Below are positions 8,340 through 17,101 of a stretch of 64,000 nucleotides of DNA, one piece after another. A program made the position numbers and the translations under genes. Below the pieces are notes generated by a model. The model saw only the letters and a program-made list of their open reading frames with translations. It did no database searches and was not told the origin of the DNA. How positions within the stretch are numbered: the first letter of the stretch is position 1; every line of letters begins with the position of its first letter. This stretch comes from DATJPR01 sp963752915 (GTDB lineage: Bacteria > Bacteroidota > Ignavibacteria > UBA10030 > UBA6906): assembly GCA_963752915.1 (NCBI GenBank), contig CAVVZZ010000015.1, positions 186,001 to 250,000 on the forward strand, written 5' to 3'.

Positions 8340-9067
8340 GCTTTCCTCAGGCCGAAGGGGAGCAGGACCAGGGGAATCCCTATGGTCGGGAACAGCCAGG
8401 GAATTCCTGCCGACGGATGACCGGAAACCGCAAAGGAGATTGCCTGTGCGGTCCAACCGGAAATCGGAATGGAGGCATACGGCGCGCCACCGGCAAGAAC
8501 CGTCGGGCCGACAAGCATGATAAACAGGACCGTTCCCATCACTGCACCCGCAATCGGAGGGCGAATTCGATATCGATTTGCCAGGAGATACACGACCACC
8601 GTACTGATGATGAGGCTTCCGTACCACAGGAACGTGGCAGCGAGTGCAAAAGCAAGCGCTGAGAGACCTGCATGCAGGAGAATGGACCAGACCAGAACCA
8701 GGCTCCCTATCTGCGCGATCAAGATCGGGTGCAGTCCAAACTCGAGAAGCGCAAACAGGAGCCGTTTTGCCGATGAGACCCCGAGCAATCGGGAACGCTC
8801 GATGATTTCATCGATGAACGTGGACCCGTGTACGAAAAGGACCGCGACGGCAACACAACTTTCCGCCAGAAAGAACACGGCCAGGGCGTCGACTGTTGCA
8901 AGCATCGTCTTCTGGAAATAGCCGCAGATGCAGACGTTTGCGAGGAAGGCAAGAGGGGGAATAAACCCTTCATATCTCAGAAGTGCCCGCCTTCGACGGA
9001 AAGCCATCGACCGCAGGGACGATACCTGGGGGTCCCTGAGAGTGCACAGGCGGGTCAGTGCTTCCAT
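8336..9067 (-). CDS. Membrane subunit of the ABC operon (243 aa), unrecognised family
   Basis: 243 residues with about six transmembrane segments (for example around residues 36-50, 58-80, 110-135, 140-162, 172-192 and 225-240) after a basic N-terminus (SMAFRRRRALLRYEG). A cytoplasmic loop FIDEIIERSRLLGVSSAKRL sits where ABC-2 permeases carry their coupling helix. The start overlaps the upstream small secreted protein by 13 bases and its end overlaps the next permease by four. Together with the 227-residue protein it may form a heterodimeric channel. No specific function can be assigned. Confidence 0.65.
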   Translation of the reverse strand: MEALTRLCTLRDPQVSSLRSMAFRRRRALLRYEGFIPPLAFLANVCICGYFQKTMLATVDALAVFFLAESCVAVAVLFVHGSTFIDEIIERSRLLGVSSAKRLLFALLEFGLHPILIAQIGSLVLVWSILLHAGLSALAFALAATFLWYGSLIISTVVVYLLANRYRIRPPIAGAVMGTVLFIMLVGPTVLAGGAPYASIPISGWTAQAISFAVSGHPSAGIPWLFPTIGIPLVLLPFGLRKA

Positions 9068-9483
9068 GGATCCTCCGGCATCGACCAGTCATCGTGCAGG
9101 ACGATCTGGATCAGTCCGCTCTTGTATGTGAAGAACCACGGAGGAAGTTTCCGGGAGGCCTCGGAAGGCGTCACGGGGATATAAATCGAAAGGGGGCGAT
9201 GGGGGACCGTGTATTCGACCTGTGCATTCATCCGCGCAAGAGACAGCAATGATCCCATGCCGTCATCCGAAAGGACATCGGCGAGGACATTTGCGTAGCC
9301 TGACTGCTGCAAGAGACGTCTGGCCTGTTTCCGGGCTTCGAGGGCGGGACTCGAGATCGTATCGAGTTGATGGCGGAGACTTGCACTCAAGGAATCCGCG
9401 AGCGGGGTGTATAACTCGGGCAACGATGTGTCCGCGTCGGTCGTCAGAACCATCGCGAGCACTGCCGCGATGAGGAGCTTCAT
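9055..9483 (-). CDS. Small secreted protein in the ABC operon, unknown function
   Basis: 142 residues from the ATG at 9483. A short signal peptide (MKLLIAAVLAMVLTTDA) is followed by an exported domain of about 120 residues with no cysteines. Its C-terminal half is beta-rich in appearance (VEYTVPHRPLSIYIPV, WFFTYKSGLIQIVLHDD). It lies between the first ABC permease and the second permease pair, two bases after the former. A periplasmic accessory or substrate-handling subunit of the transporter is an inference from position only. I do not recognise the family. Confidence 0.65.
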   Translation of the reverse strand: MKLLIAAVLAMVLTTDADTSLPELYTPLADSLSASLRHQLDTISSPALEARKQARRLLQQSGYANVLADVLSDDGMGSLLSLARMNAQVEYTVPHRPLSIYIPVTPSEASRKLPPWFFTYKSGLIQIVLHDDWSMPEDPWKH

Positions 9484-9485
9484 CA

Positions 9486-10316
9486 CTAGAAGTCCGTGTG
9501 ATCGAGTATCCACCAGGACGCCGCATACCATCCGCAGGCGGAAAGCAGGGTCGAGCCAAGGGCCCCCCATTCCGCCGTCTCACCGCTGACATACTTGATG
9601 ACAGAGGTTTGCAGGGCCGAGATCTGCGGAAAGATGTAGTAGAGCGCGTCCAGAAATGTGTGGTAGCCGCCGTTTGAACTCAGCGGGTACAGGATCGCCT
9701 CCCGATTCTGGAGAAGAGAAACGATTACGAATTGAAACAGGAATGCCCCGATGATCGCAATGGCGGTGTTCCGGGAGAGGACGCCGAGGAAAACGACAAT
9801 CGCATAGAGACTGAGAAATACCAGGGTCATTCCCAATGGTGCGATCAGGAATCGGGGATCCCAGACGCCGATCTTCACGCCGAGGATAACCCAGACACCG
9901 CCAAGGAAGTACAAAATATTGAGGAAGATGGCTACGCCCGCGCCGAGCGTCCGGCCGAACAGGACCTCACCGCGGCGCAACGGTTTCGAGAAGTAGATGT
10001 CCGCCGTGCCTTTCTCCAGGGTCTCCGGCATAACGCCTGCCGTGGCAAAGATGCCGAAGAGGACGATCCCCGCGAAAATTCCACCAGCGGATGATGCCTC
10101 AAATCCCCGGACGAAGGTCTGGAGGTTCTCTTCGGTGAAGGGGGGACTCTTCTGCTGCCCGAAGAACACGAGCGAAACGCCGTCTGCGGATTTTTCGGTG
10201 CCGATGCCGACGAGGACGAAGAGGAGAATGATCGTCGATATTCCGGCGAGGACAAGGAGAGTGGCCTTCAAGATCAGTTCGCGAATCGTCTGCAGTGCGA
10301 GCACGAGCATCTTCAT
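9486..10316 (-). CDS. ABC-2 type permease (NosY-like)
   Basis: 276 residues with six predicted transmembrane helices and a large loop after the first. The segment MPETLEKGTADIYFSKPLRRGEVLFGRTLG, described here in part, is typical of ABC-2 permeases of the NosY/YhaP type (LEKGTADIYFSKPLRR is the coupling region). The ATG overlaps the stop of the ATPase at 10,313 by four bases, making an ATPase-permease pair. It sits in the inner membrane. The pair is probably one exporter and the downstream ATPase/permease set a second one. Confidence 0.85.
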   Translation of the reverse strand: MKMLVLALQTIRELILKATLLVLAGISTIILLFVLVGIGTEKSADGVSLVFFGQQKSPPFTEENLQTFVRGFEASSAGGIFAGIVLFGIFATAGVMPETLEKGTADIYFSKPLRRGEVLFGRTLGAGVAIFLNILYFLGGVWVILGVKIGVWDPRFLIAPLGMTLVFLSLYAIVVFLGVLSRNTAIAIIGAFLFQFVIVSLLQNREAILYPLSSNGGYHTFLDALYYIFPQISALQTSVIKYVSGETAEWGALGSTLLSACGWYAASWWILDHTDF

Positions 10317-11251
10317 GACGCCACCTCCCTCTTGAGGAGGGCCAGAAATGAGTCCTCGAGGGTTGACTTGTCGCGAGTCACAGACGTGATTGCAATGTTG
10401 TGCCGTCGCAGCAAATCGATGCCGCGGTTGAGATCTGCAGTGTTCGGAGCGTTAATGGCGATCCCCGCAGGGTGATTGGAAAGACTGATGACCAGTGCTC
10501 TTGCCTCAACGTGCACGGGCTCCGGTAGGCTCCCTTCGATGCCGATGATATAGGTTGTTCCCCCCGAGGTAAAGTCGGCGATCGTTCCCTCTTTCAAGAG
10601 CATCCCTTTGTTCACAATTGCGACCCGGTCGCAGACAAGTTCAACTTCAGAAAGGAGATGGGAATTGAGGAAGATCGTTTTTCCCTGCACCTTCAGAGCG
10701 TGAAGGATATCACGGATTTCTTTGCGCCCGATTGGATCAACACCGTCCGTTGGTTCGTCCAGGAAGATCAATTCCGGGTCGTTGACAAGCGCCTGTGCGA
10801 GACCGATTCGCTGCAGCATTCCCTTTGAATACCGTTTGACTTTCATCTTGCGCCACTGTTCCATTCCGACGAGGGTCAGCAGTTGGGGGATGTTGCGTGC
10901 GAGAATATTCGGCGCAGTTCCCGAGAGGCGCCCGAACAGGCGCAATACCTGTTCGCCGGTGAGATAGCCAGGAAAACGGTGATTTTCAGGGAGATATCCA
11001 ATCTTTTCCCGGACCGCCGTATCCGGAAGATGGCGGTCGAGAATAGTAACTTCGCCGGACGTCGAGTGGACCAGCGAGAGGAGGATTTTGATCAGGGTCG
11101 TTTTGCCTGCACCATTCGGACCGAGAAAGCCATAGATTTGCCCCCGCTCAACTGAAAGGGACAGTCCCTGGAGAGCAGCAACTCCGTTTTTGCGAAAAGG
11201 GCTTCTTCGGTATACTTTGGTGAGGTGAGATACCGCGATTGCGGTGCTCAA
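10313..11251 (-). CDS. ABC-2 type transporter ATPase (first gene of the seven-gene operon)
   Basis: 312 residues. Walker A is GPNGAGKTT, the signature motif is YSKGMLQR, Walker B is LIFLDEPTDGVDP and the switch His lies in LNSHLLSEVE. The C-terminal region of about 90 residues, with SLPEPVHVEARALVISL and STLEDSFLALLKR, is the regulatory tail common in ABC-2 ATPases. It starts the minus-strand operon, facing the Rrf2/SUF operon across a 239-base control region. It couples ATP hydrolysis to the NosY-like permease that follows. Substrate unknown. Confidence 0.9.
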   Translation of the reverse strand: MSTAIAVSHLTKVYRRSPFRKNGVAALQGLSLSVERGQIYGFLGPNGAGKTTLIKILLSLVHSTSGEVTILDRHLPDTAVREKIGYLPENHRFPGYLTGEQVLRLFGRLSGTAPNILARNIPQLLTLVGMEQWRKMKVKRYSKGMLQRIGLAQALVNDPELIFLDEPTDGVDPIGRKEIRDILHALKVQGKTIFLNSHLLSEVELVCDRVAIVNKGMLLKEGTIADFTSGGTTYIIGIEGSLPEPVHVEARALVISLSNHPAGIAINAPNTADLNRGIDLLRRHNIAITSVTRDKSTLEDSFLALLKREVAS

Positions 11252-11352
11252 CGATAGGACTCCATGAGTAGGTGGTTTGCGAGGATTCCCCGTTAAAGTA
11301 GGGAAAATTCATCGATGATTCCACTCTCTCTTACGAACAAGCCATGGAATCG

Positions 11353-11381
11353 TTGCATTATTGACAAATGTTGGCTATTTT
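11353..11381 (+). promoter_or_regulatory. Candidate promoter of the rrf2-suf operon
   Basis: TTGCAT (11353-11358), 17-base spacer, TATTTT (11376-11381). A perfect TTGACA lies inside the spacer at 11361 but has no good -10 hexamer at the right distance. The transcript would have a leader of about 100 bases. Confidence 0.4.
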
Positions 11382-11431
11382 CGATGCTGTAACGGAACGA
11401 CACAGCGATCTGAGATGTTTATTTCAGTGAG

Positions 11432-11455
11432 ATGGGTAAGCGCCCATATTTTTTT
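11432..11455 (+). promoter_or_regulatory. Leader hairpin followed by a T-run upstream of rrf2
   Basis: ATGGG, a 6-base loop, CCCAT, then a run ending in seven T. It resembles a weak intrinsic terminator inside the rrf2-suf leader, so attenuation is conceivable. The stem is only five pairs. Confidence 0.3.
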
Positions 11456-11490
11456 GGGGATAAATCGGACTAGTTCGGTCGTACATTCCT

Positions 11491-11890
11491 ATGGTTCGTC
11501 TTTCAAAGAGAGCTGAGTACGGACTTATCGCGATTCGGCACATTGCCGCACATCGTGAGGTCGGTGACGGCAAAGGAAATCTCGACCTTGTATGGAATGC
11601 CCTTCGAGTTGCTTGCGAAGGTCCTCCAGAAAATGGCAAAAGGCGGATTGTTGCTTTCCCATCAGGGTGTCCACGGCGGCTACTCATTGGCACGGCCTGC
11701 TTCGGACATCGCCGTTTCATCGATCATTCATGCGATTGAAGGGACAACCCCGACGATCGCGCAGTGCATGGCGGAGGGTGCCAAAAGCTGCACCGTATTC
11801 ACTGTCTGCACCATCAAGTCTCCGCTGGGAAAGGTGCAGGCAAACATCGAACGTGCTTTCAGCGCAATGACATTGTCGGAAATTGTGTGA
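11491..11890 (+). CDS. Rrf2/IscR-family Fe-S-type transcriptional regulator, split by a +1 frameshift
   Basis: The first frame gives MVRLSKRAEYGLIAIRHIAAHR, the start of the winged helix. The second frame gives VTAKEISTLYGMPFELLAKV, then LSHQGVHGGYSLARP. Skipping one base near 11557 restores 132 residues, a normal Rrf2 length. A Cys-x7-Cys-x5-Cys cluster (in QCMAEGAKSCTVFTVC) is the position where IscR/SufR-like Rrf2 proteins bind an Fe-S cluster. It is directly upstream of the iscS-suf genes. By analogy with IscR it likely senses Fe-S status and controls this operon and itself. Confidence 0.88.
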
Positions 11891-11901
11891 CGACCCTGGG
11901 C

Positions 11902-13089
11902 ATGGATTCTCAGCCAGAAAAAGAGACGACTCTCATTTATCTTGACAATCACGCGACCACGCGGGTTGACGACCGGGTCGTGTCGGCCATGGTTCCGTAC
12001 TTTCTCGAGCAGTATGGGAACGCATCGAGCCGGCAGCATGAATTCGGTTGGAGAGCCGAAGCGGCGGTGGAAAAAGCACGCCGTGAGGTCGCGCTCCTGA
12101 TCGGTGCAGACGCGTCCGAGATCTTCTTCACGAGCGGGGCGACGGAATCAAACAACCTTGCCCTTAAAGGCCTTGTCGAAGCCCATGCGCCCGATAAATC
12201 GCATGTGATCACCGCAGTCACCGAGCACCCTTCGGTACTGGACACCTGTGTTCGTCTCGAAGAATACGGTTGCAACGCGACGCGCCTCGGTGTGGACTCC
12301 AACGGACTCGTTGATCCTGACGACGTTCGACGTGCGATCACGCCGCAGACACTACTGGTGTCCGTCATGTTCGCAAACAATGAAATTGGCACAATCGGAC
12401 CGATCATGGAGATCGGGAAAGTCTGCCGCGACGCCGGCGTCTACTTCCATACGGATGCGACACAAGCCATCCCCTTCGTTCCTGTCGATGTTCAAGCGGC
12501 AGGGATTGATCTCCTGTCCATAAGCGGGCACAAATGCCACGCCCCCAAAGGTGTTGGGGCACTGTATCTGCGGAGCGGAATTTCCCTGTCGGCGCAAATG
12601 GATGGAGGCGGCCATGAACACGGCAAACGGTCCGGGACATTGAATGTCCCCGGGGTCGTCGGGTTGGGCGCCGCTTCGCGCATCATCCTCGATGAACGTG
12701 CTTCCTATGCGGCGCCCGTCGGCCGGCTGAGAGATCGGTTCGCGGAACTTCTGCGCGAGCAGTGCGGGGATATCGTCGTCAACGGTCATCCGGAACAGCG
12801 TCTTCCGAACAATCTTAGCATCACGTTCCCCGGCATCCGGGCCGATCGTCTCATGCTCGAGGTCCGTCGTGTGGCCATGTCCACGGGATCCGCCTGCAGC
12901 TCGGCATCTCCCGAGCCTTCACACGTTCTGCGGGCGCTCGGGCTCGACCATGATGCGATCTACTCCACCATCCGCTTCGGGCTCAGTCGGTACACGACGG
13001 AACGCGAGATTCAGACCGCTGCCGGCCTTCTCGCCGAAGGGGCGCGGAAGATACGAACCAGCCGTGCGGTCGCCGCGGTGAGAGGATAG
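11902..13089 (+). CDS. iscS: Cysteine desulfurase, IscS/NifS type
   Basis: About 395 residues. PLP-dependent class V aminotransferase fold: YLDNHATTRVDDRV at the start, FTSGATESNNLALKG, and the PLP lysine in SISGHKCHAPKGVG. The flexible loop with the catalytic cysteine is STGSACSSASPEPSHVL. It removes sulfur from cysteine as persulfide for Fe-S assembly or tRNA thiolation. The ATG at 11902 is 11 bases after the Rrf2 stop; an upstream in-frame extension overlaps rrf2 and is unlikely. A separate SufS-type desulfurase lies later in the same operon, which is unusual. Confidence 0.93.
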   Translation: MDSQPEKETTLIYLDNHATTRVDDRVVSAMVPYFLEQYGNASSRQHEFGWRAEAAVEKARREVALLIGADASEIFFTSGATESNNLALKGLVEAHAPDKSHVITAVTEHPSVLDTCVRLEEYGCNATRLGVDSNGLVDPDDVRRAITPQTLLVSVMFANNEIGTIGPIMEIGKVCRDAGVYFHTDATQAIPFVPVDVQAAGIDLLSISGHKCHAPKGVGALYLRSGISLSAQMDGGGHEHGKRSGTLNVPGVVGLGAASRIILDERASYAAPVGRLRDRFAELLREQCGDIVVNGHPEQRLPNNLSITFPGIRADRLMLEVRRVAMSTGSACSSASPEPSHVLRALGLDHDAIYSTIRFGLSRYTTEREIQTAAGLLAEGARKIRTSRAVAAVRG

Positions 13090-13095
13090 GCGACA

Positions 13096-13428
13096 ATGAA
13101 CGAAAGTCATGTCCATATCGTGCTGGAGAACAAAACGGAGGTCTTCGAGTTTCTGCGAAAGCGTTACCCGATGATTCATGCATCGAATGTGTTCTATCGG
13201 GACCTGCTTTATGGACTGCAAGCGTATCTCGCGTCAAAGGGGGTAACCGTGCGCGGGCGAAACCTGGAGGGGTATGTGCAGAACTTCATCGATGCGATGG
13301 TGCATGAAGGGACCTTTCATCCCTTCGATCACCAAACCTGGACCCTGAACTATCCGGAATTCCGAACTCCGGCAATACCGAAAACCACACCCGCAAAGGC
13401 AGGTACGCAAGTGGTTGCGGGCAGCTGA
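13096..13428 (+). CDS. Small protein of unknown function inside the SUF operon
   Basis: 110 residues, six bases after the desulfurase stop. The body (residues 1-90) is mixed alpha/beta with aromatic-rich segments such as NVFYRDLLYGLQAYL and HPFDHQTWTLNYPEF; it has no cysteine, so it is not a scaffold or carrier that binds a cluster through Cys. The last 20 residues are Pro/Ala/Thr-rich. I do not recognise a family. Position suggests a partner or modulator of the desulfurase or of SufBCD, but this is only inferred. Confidence 0.7.
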   Translation: MNESHVHIVLENKTEVFEFLRKRYPMIHASNVFYRDLLYGLQAYLASKGVTVRGRNLEGYVQNFIDAMVHEGTFHPFDHQTWTLNYPEFRTPAIPKTTPAKAGTQVVAGS

Positions 13429-13476
13429 GTGTATGAATCGTCCATCACGATCGACCCGAACAAAGGCAACGGGCTT

Positions 13477-14922
13477 ATGAGCACAGAACAGTCAACCATT
13501 GAGCAGCTGGCAAACCAAGAATACAAGTACGGCTTCGTGACCGACATCGATGCGGATACGGTCGCGAAGGGGCTCAACGAAGAGGTCATCCGGCTAATCT
13601 CCAGGAAGAAAGGGGAACCGGAGTGGATGACGGAATGGCGTCTGAAGGCCTTCCGCCACTGGCAGACCATGGAAGAGCCGCGCTGGCCGAATGTGAAATA
13701 TCCTCCGATCGACTACCAGAACATTAGCTACTACTCCGCGCCAAAATCCGCTCCGAAACTGAAAAGTCTCAATGAGGTCGACCCGGAGCTTCGGAAGACG
13801 TACGAGAAACTCGGCATTTCGCTGGCCGAACAGGAGCGGATGAGCGGCGTCGCCGTCGACGCGGTGTTCGACAGTGTGTCGGTCGCGACGACCTTCAAGG
13901 ACAAGCTGAAAGAACTCGGCGTCATCTTCGGTTCATTTTCCGAGGCGCTCCGGGAGCATCCGGATCTTGTCCGAAAATATCTTGGAACGGTCGTCCCGAC
14001 CACCGACAACTTTTTCGCCGCGCTGAACTCCGCCGTGTTCACCGACGGATCGTTCTGTTACATCCCGAAGGGCGTGCGCTGTCCGATGGAGCTCTCAACC
14101 TATTTCCGGATCAACGCGGCGGAGACAGGGCAGTTCGAGCGGACATTGATCGTTGCGGAAGAGGGCGCGTACGTCAGTTATCTCGAAGGGTGCACCGCTC
14201 CGATGCGTGACACGAACCAGCTTCACGCCGCGGTGGTTGAACTGATCGCGCTTGAAAATGCGCAGATCAAGTATTCGACCGTGCAGAACTGGTACCCGGG
14301 AGACAAGGAAGGAAAAGGTGGGATTTATAACTTTGTCACCAAGCGCGGGAAGTGCGCCGGCGCGAATGCGCGGATCTCGTGGACGCAGGTGGAAACAGGA
14401 TCGGCCATCACGTGGAAGTATCCGAGCGTCATCTTACAGGGCGACAATTCGATCGGGGAATTCTATTCCGTGGCGGTGACCAACAATCGCCAGCAGGCGG
14501 ATACCGGAACGAAGATGATGCACATCGGGAAGAATACGCGGAGCACGATCGTGTCGAAGGGGATCTCCGCCGGTCACGGGAACAATTCCTATCGCGGGCT
14601 CGTCTCCGTCGGGAAGAGGGCGGAAAACGCGCGGAACTTTTCGCAATGCGATTCCCTGCTGCTCGGCGATCAGTGCGGTGCGCATACCTTCCCCTATATC
14701 GATGTCAGGAACCCGACGGCGCGCGTCGAGCACGAGGCCTCAACGTCGAAGATCGGGGAAGACCAGATCTTCTATTGCAAACAGCGGGGGCTCTCCGCGG
14801 AAGACGCGGTGAATATGATTGTCAACGGCTTCTGCAAGGAAGTGTTCAAAGAGTTGCCGATGGAATTTGCCGTGGAGGCACAAAAGTTATTGGGCGTGAG
14901 CCTGGAAGGCAGCGTCGGGTAA
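13477..14922 (+). CDS. sufB: Fe-S cluster assembly protein SufB
   Basis: 481 residues from the ATG at 13477; a GTG at 13429 would add 16 residues unlike the family. Typical SufB N-terminus (YKYGFVTDIDADTVAKGLNE) and core beta-helix with PKGVRCPMELSTYFRIN, EEGAYVSYLEGCTAPMRD and the C-terminal EHEASTSKIGEDQIFYCKQR. SufB is the scaffold subunit of SufBC2D, on which clusters are built in the cytoplasm. The gene order SufB, C, D, S, U matches a standard SUF operon. Confidence 0.97.
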   Translation: MSTEQSTIEQLANQEYKYGFVTDIDADTVAKGLNEEVIRLISRKKGEPEWMTEWRLKAFRHWQTMEEPRWPNVKYPPIDYQNISYYSAPKSAPKLKSLNEVDPELRKTYEKLGISLAEQERMSGVAVDAVFDSVSVATTFKDKLKELGVIFGSFSEALREHPDLVRKYLGTVVPTTDNFFAALNSAVFTDGSFCYIPKGVRCPMELSTYFRINAAETGQFERTLIVAEEGAYVSYLEGCTAPMRDTNQLHAAVVELIALENAQIKYSTVQNWYPGDKEGKGGIYNFVTKRGKCAGANARISWTQVETGSAITWKYPSVILQGDNSIGEFYSVAVTNNRQQADTGTKMMHIGKNTRSTIVSKGISAGHGNNSYRGLVSVGKRAENARNFSQCDSLLLGDQCGAHTFPYIDVRNPTARVEHEASTSKIGEDQIFYCKQRGLSAEDAVNMIVNGFCKEVFKELPMEFAVEAQKLLGVSLEGSVG

Positions 14923-14988
14923 CAACGTCCTGCTGCGTTGTCGATATGCATTACTTTTTCCAATCACTACTTCAGAGAATCAAACGGT

Positions 14989-15750
14989 ATGTTGATCGTC
15001 AAAAACTTACACGCCGGCATCGCCGGCAACGAAATTCTCCGCGGCATCAATCTCGAGGTCCATGCCGGGGAGGTGCACGCCATCATGGGGCCGAACGGTT
15101 CCGGGAAAAGTACGTTCGCCGGGGTTCTTGCGGGGCGACCCGAGTACGTAGTCACCGCGGGCGAGGTCGAATATCAGGGGAAGAACCTCCTCGAGCTCGA
15201 ACCGGAAGAACGGGCCCGGGAAGGACTGTTCCTCGCCTTCCAGTACCCCGTGGAAATTCCGGGGGTCAGCAACACCTATTTCCTGAAATCGGCGCTGAAC
15301 GCGATCAAGAAACACCGTGGCCAGGAAGAGCTGGATGCCTTTGAATTTCTTCAGCTGATCAAGAGCCGGTTGAAGATTGTGGCCATGGACCAGGATTTGT
15401 TGAACCGTCCGGTCAACGATGGTTTCTCCGGAGGCGAAAAGAAACGGAATGAGATCTTCCAGATGGCTGTCCTCCAGCCGACGCTCGCGATCCTGGATGA
15501 GACCGATTCCGGCCTGGACATCGACGCCTTGCGCATCGTGGCTGACGGGGTGAACAACCTGCGATCGAAGGACAACGCCACGATCGTCGTTACCCACTAT
15601 CAACGTCTCCTGAACTATATCGTCCCGGATTTCGTCCATGTCCTCGTTGATGGACGGATCGCGAAATCGGGGACCAAAGACCTGGCCCTCGCGCTGGAAG
15701 AGAAAGGGTACGATTGGATCAAGGAAGAAATGGAGGGGGTGGGGAAATAA
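14989..15750 (+). CDS. sufC: SufC ATPase of the SufBCD scaffold
   Basis: 253 residues. Walker A (MGPNGSGKSTF), signature FSGGEKKRNEI, Walker B ILDETDSGLDIDAL and the switch His in TIVVTHYQRLL are all present. The sequence ARAREGLFLAFQYPVEIPGV type loop (here REGLFLAFQYPVEIPGVSN) is characteristic of SufC. It lacks membrane partners and acts with SufB and SufD. The start at 14989 is the ATG giving the family N-terminus MLIVKNLHAGI; the in-frame upstream ATG at 14938 is weaker. Confidence 0.97.
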   Translation: MLIVKNLHAGIAGNEILRGINLEVHAGEVHAIMGPNGSGKSTFAGVLAGRPEYVVTAGEVEYQGKNLLELEPEERAREGLFLAFQYPVEIPGVSNTYFLKSALNAIKKHRGQEELDAFEFLQLIKSRLKIVAMDQDLLNRPVNDGFSGGEKKRNEIFQMAVLQPTLAILDETDSGLDIDALRIVADGVNNLRSKDNATIVVTHYQRLLNYIVPDFVHVLVDGRIAKSGTKDLALALEEKGYDWIKEEMEGVGK

Positions 15751-15751
15751 G

Positions 15752-17101
15752 ATGACCACTCGCACCGAAGCGCCCGCCGCAATGAAAGCCTTCTCGGAGG
15801 CGTTCGAAAAACTGACGGCACAAAAAGCATTCGGCGATTTGCCGATCCGTTCGCTGCGTCAACGCGCATTCGCGCAGTTCCAGGAATCCGGTTTTCCGAC
15901 CGCGAGGCAGGAAGAGTGGCGATTCACCAATATTGCTCCGATCGCGAAGACCCCGTTCAGGATCGATCACGGACCCCAGGTCGAGGAGACGGAAGTGGAT
16001 CCTTCCGTTTTGCAGGTCTCGAGCGGCGACGCGTGCTCGATAACGTTTGTCAACGGTGTCTGGTCGCCCCTGCGGTCGAACCTTGACGGACTTCCGGCCG
16101 GGGTCGGTATCCGGCGACTGCTTCAAGCGAGCTCGAACACAACGGGGAAATCCCTCGATCGACTTGGCATCTTGACGGATATGGAGAGTAATCCGTTCGC
16201 CGCCCTCAACACATCTCTTTTCCACGATGGCGTCGTGATTACTGTCCCCGAGGGAGTGGTCGTCGACCGTCCGGTGTACGTTGTCCTGATCTCGACGACG
16301 GACAACGACCCGAGTCCGAGGGCGGTGTTTCCGCGCCTCCTGGTGATCGCGGGCAGGCACAGCGCTCTCTCCATCGTCGAAGTCTATCAGGGAAACGGGT
16401 CCGGCCTGACGAACGCGGTGGCAGAGTTCTACCTTGAGGAAGGGTCAAAGGTCGAGCACGACAGAATTCAAATCGAATCCCTGCAGCAGTTTCATATCAA
16501 CACCATGACCGTGCGCCAGGAGCGGGGGAGTGTCTTCACGTCGAATGCGATGACGTTCGGTGGAGCACTCGTCCGTAACGGCATCCATGTGACCCTTGCC
16601 GGCCCCGGTGCCGAGTGCACGCTGAACGGCCTCTCGATCGCAAAAGGGACGCAGCATATCGACAACCATACGTCCATTGACCACGCCGCCGAACAGTGCA
16701 CCAGCCACGAACTGTACAAGACGATTCTGGATGATTCGGCGCACGGGGTCTTTAACGGGAAAATTTTTGTGCGGCCCGGGGCCCAGAAGACCGACGCAAA
16801 GCAGACGAACAAAACCGTCCTGCTGTCGGACAACGCCCTGATGAACACCAAGCCGCAGCTTGAGATCTTCGCGGACGATGTCAAATGCACGCATGGGGCG
16901 ACCGTGGGTCAACTCGACGATGAGCAGCTCTTCTACCTGCGGGCGAGGGGGATCGGGAGAGATGAGGCGCGCGACATGCTGACACTCGCCTTCGGGAACG
17001 ACGTCGTGACACGCGTCCATGATGACGCGGTCCGGAATCAACTTGACCACCTCCTGCGCCAGAGACTCGAAGGTGGTAGGAACAGGATCAACAATGATTG
17101 A
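15752..17101 (+). CDS. sufD: Fe-S cluster assembly protein SufD
   Basis: 449 residues starting one base after the SufC stop. The N-terminal helical part contains FPTARQEEWRFTNIAPI, where the EEWR(F/Y)T signature is typical of SufD. The C-terminal core includes DNHTSIDHAAEQCTSHELYK, GKIFVRPGAQKTDAKQTNK and CTHGATVGQLDDEQLFYLRA, all family hallmarks. It pairs with SufB in the scaffold complex and is needed for iron supply in characterised systems. The end overlaps the sufS start by eight bases. Confidence 0.95.
   Translation: MTTRTEAPAAMKAFSEAFEKLTAQKAFGDLPIRSLRQRAFAQFQESGFPTARQEEWRFTNIAPIAKTPFRIDHGPQVEETEVDPSVLQVSSGDACSITFVNGVWSPLRSNLDGLPAGVGIRRLLQASSNTTGKSLDRLGILTDMESNPFAALNTSLFHDGVVITVPEGVVVDRPVYVVLISTTDNDPSPRAVFPRLLVIAGRHSALSIVEVYQGNGSGLTNAVAEFYLEEGSKVEHDRIQIESLQQFHINTMTVRQERGSVFTSNAMTFGGALVRNGIHVTLAGPGAECTLNGLSIAKGTQHIDNHTSIDHAAEQCTSHELYKTILDDSAHGVFNGKIFVRPGAQKTDAKQTNKTVLLSDNALMNTKPQLEIFADDVKCTHGATVGQLDDEQLFYLRARGIGRDEARDMLTLAFGNDVVTRVHDDAVRNQLDHLLRQRLEGGRNRINND

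Noticed and set aside
14352..15344. A 330-codon ORF overlapping sufB and sufC in another frame
   Set aside because: Arg/Gly-rich shadow of two clear SUF genes.
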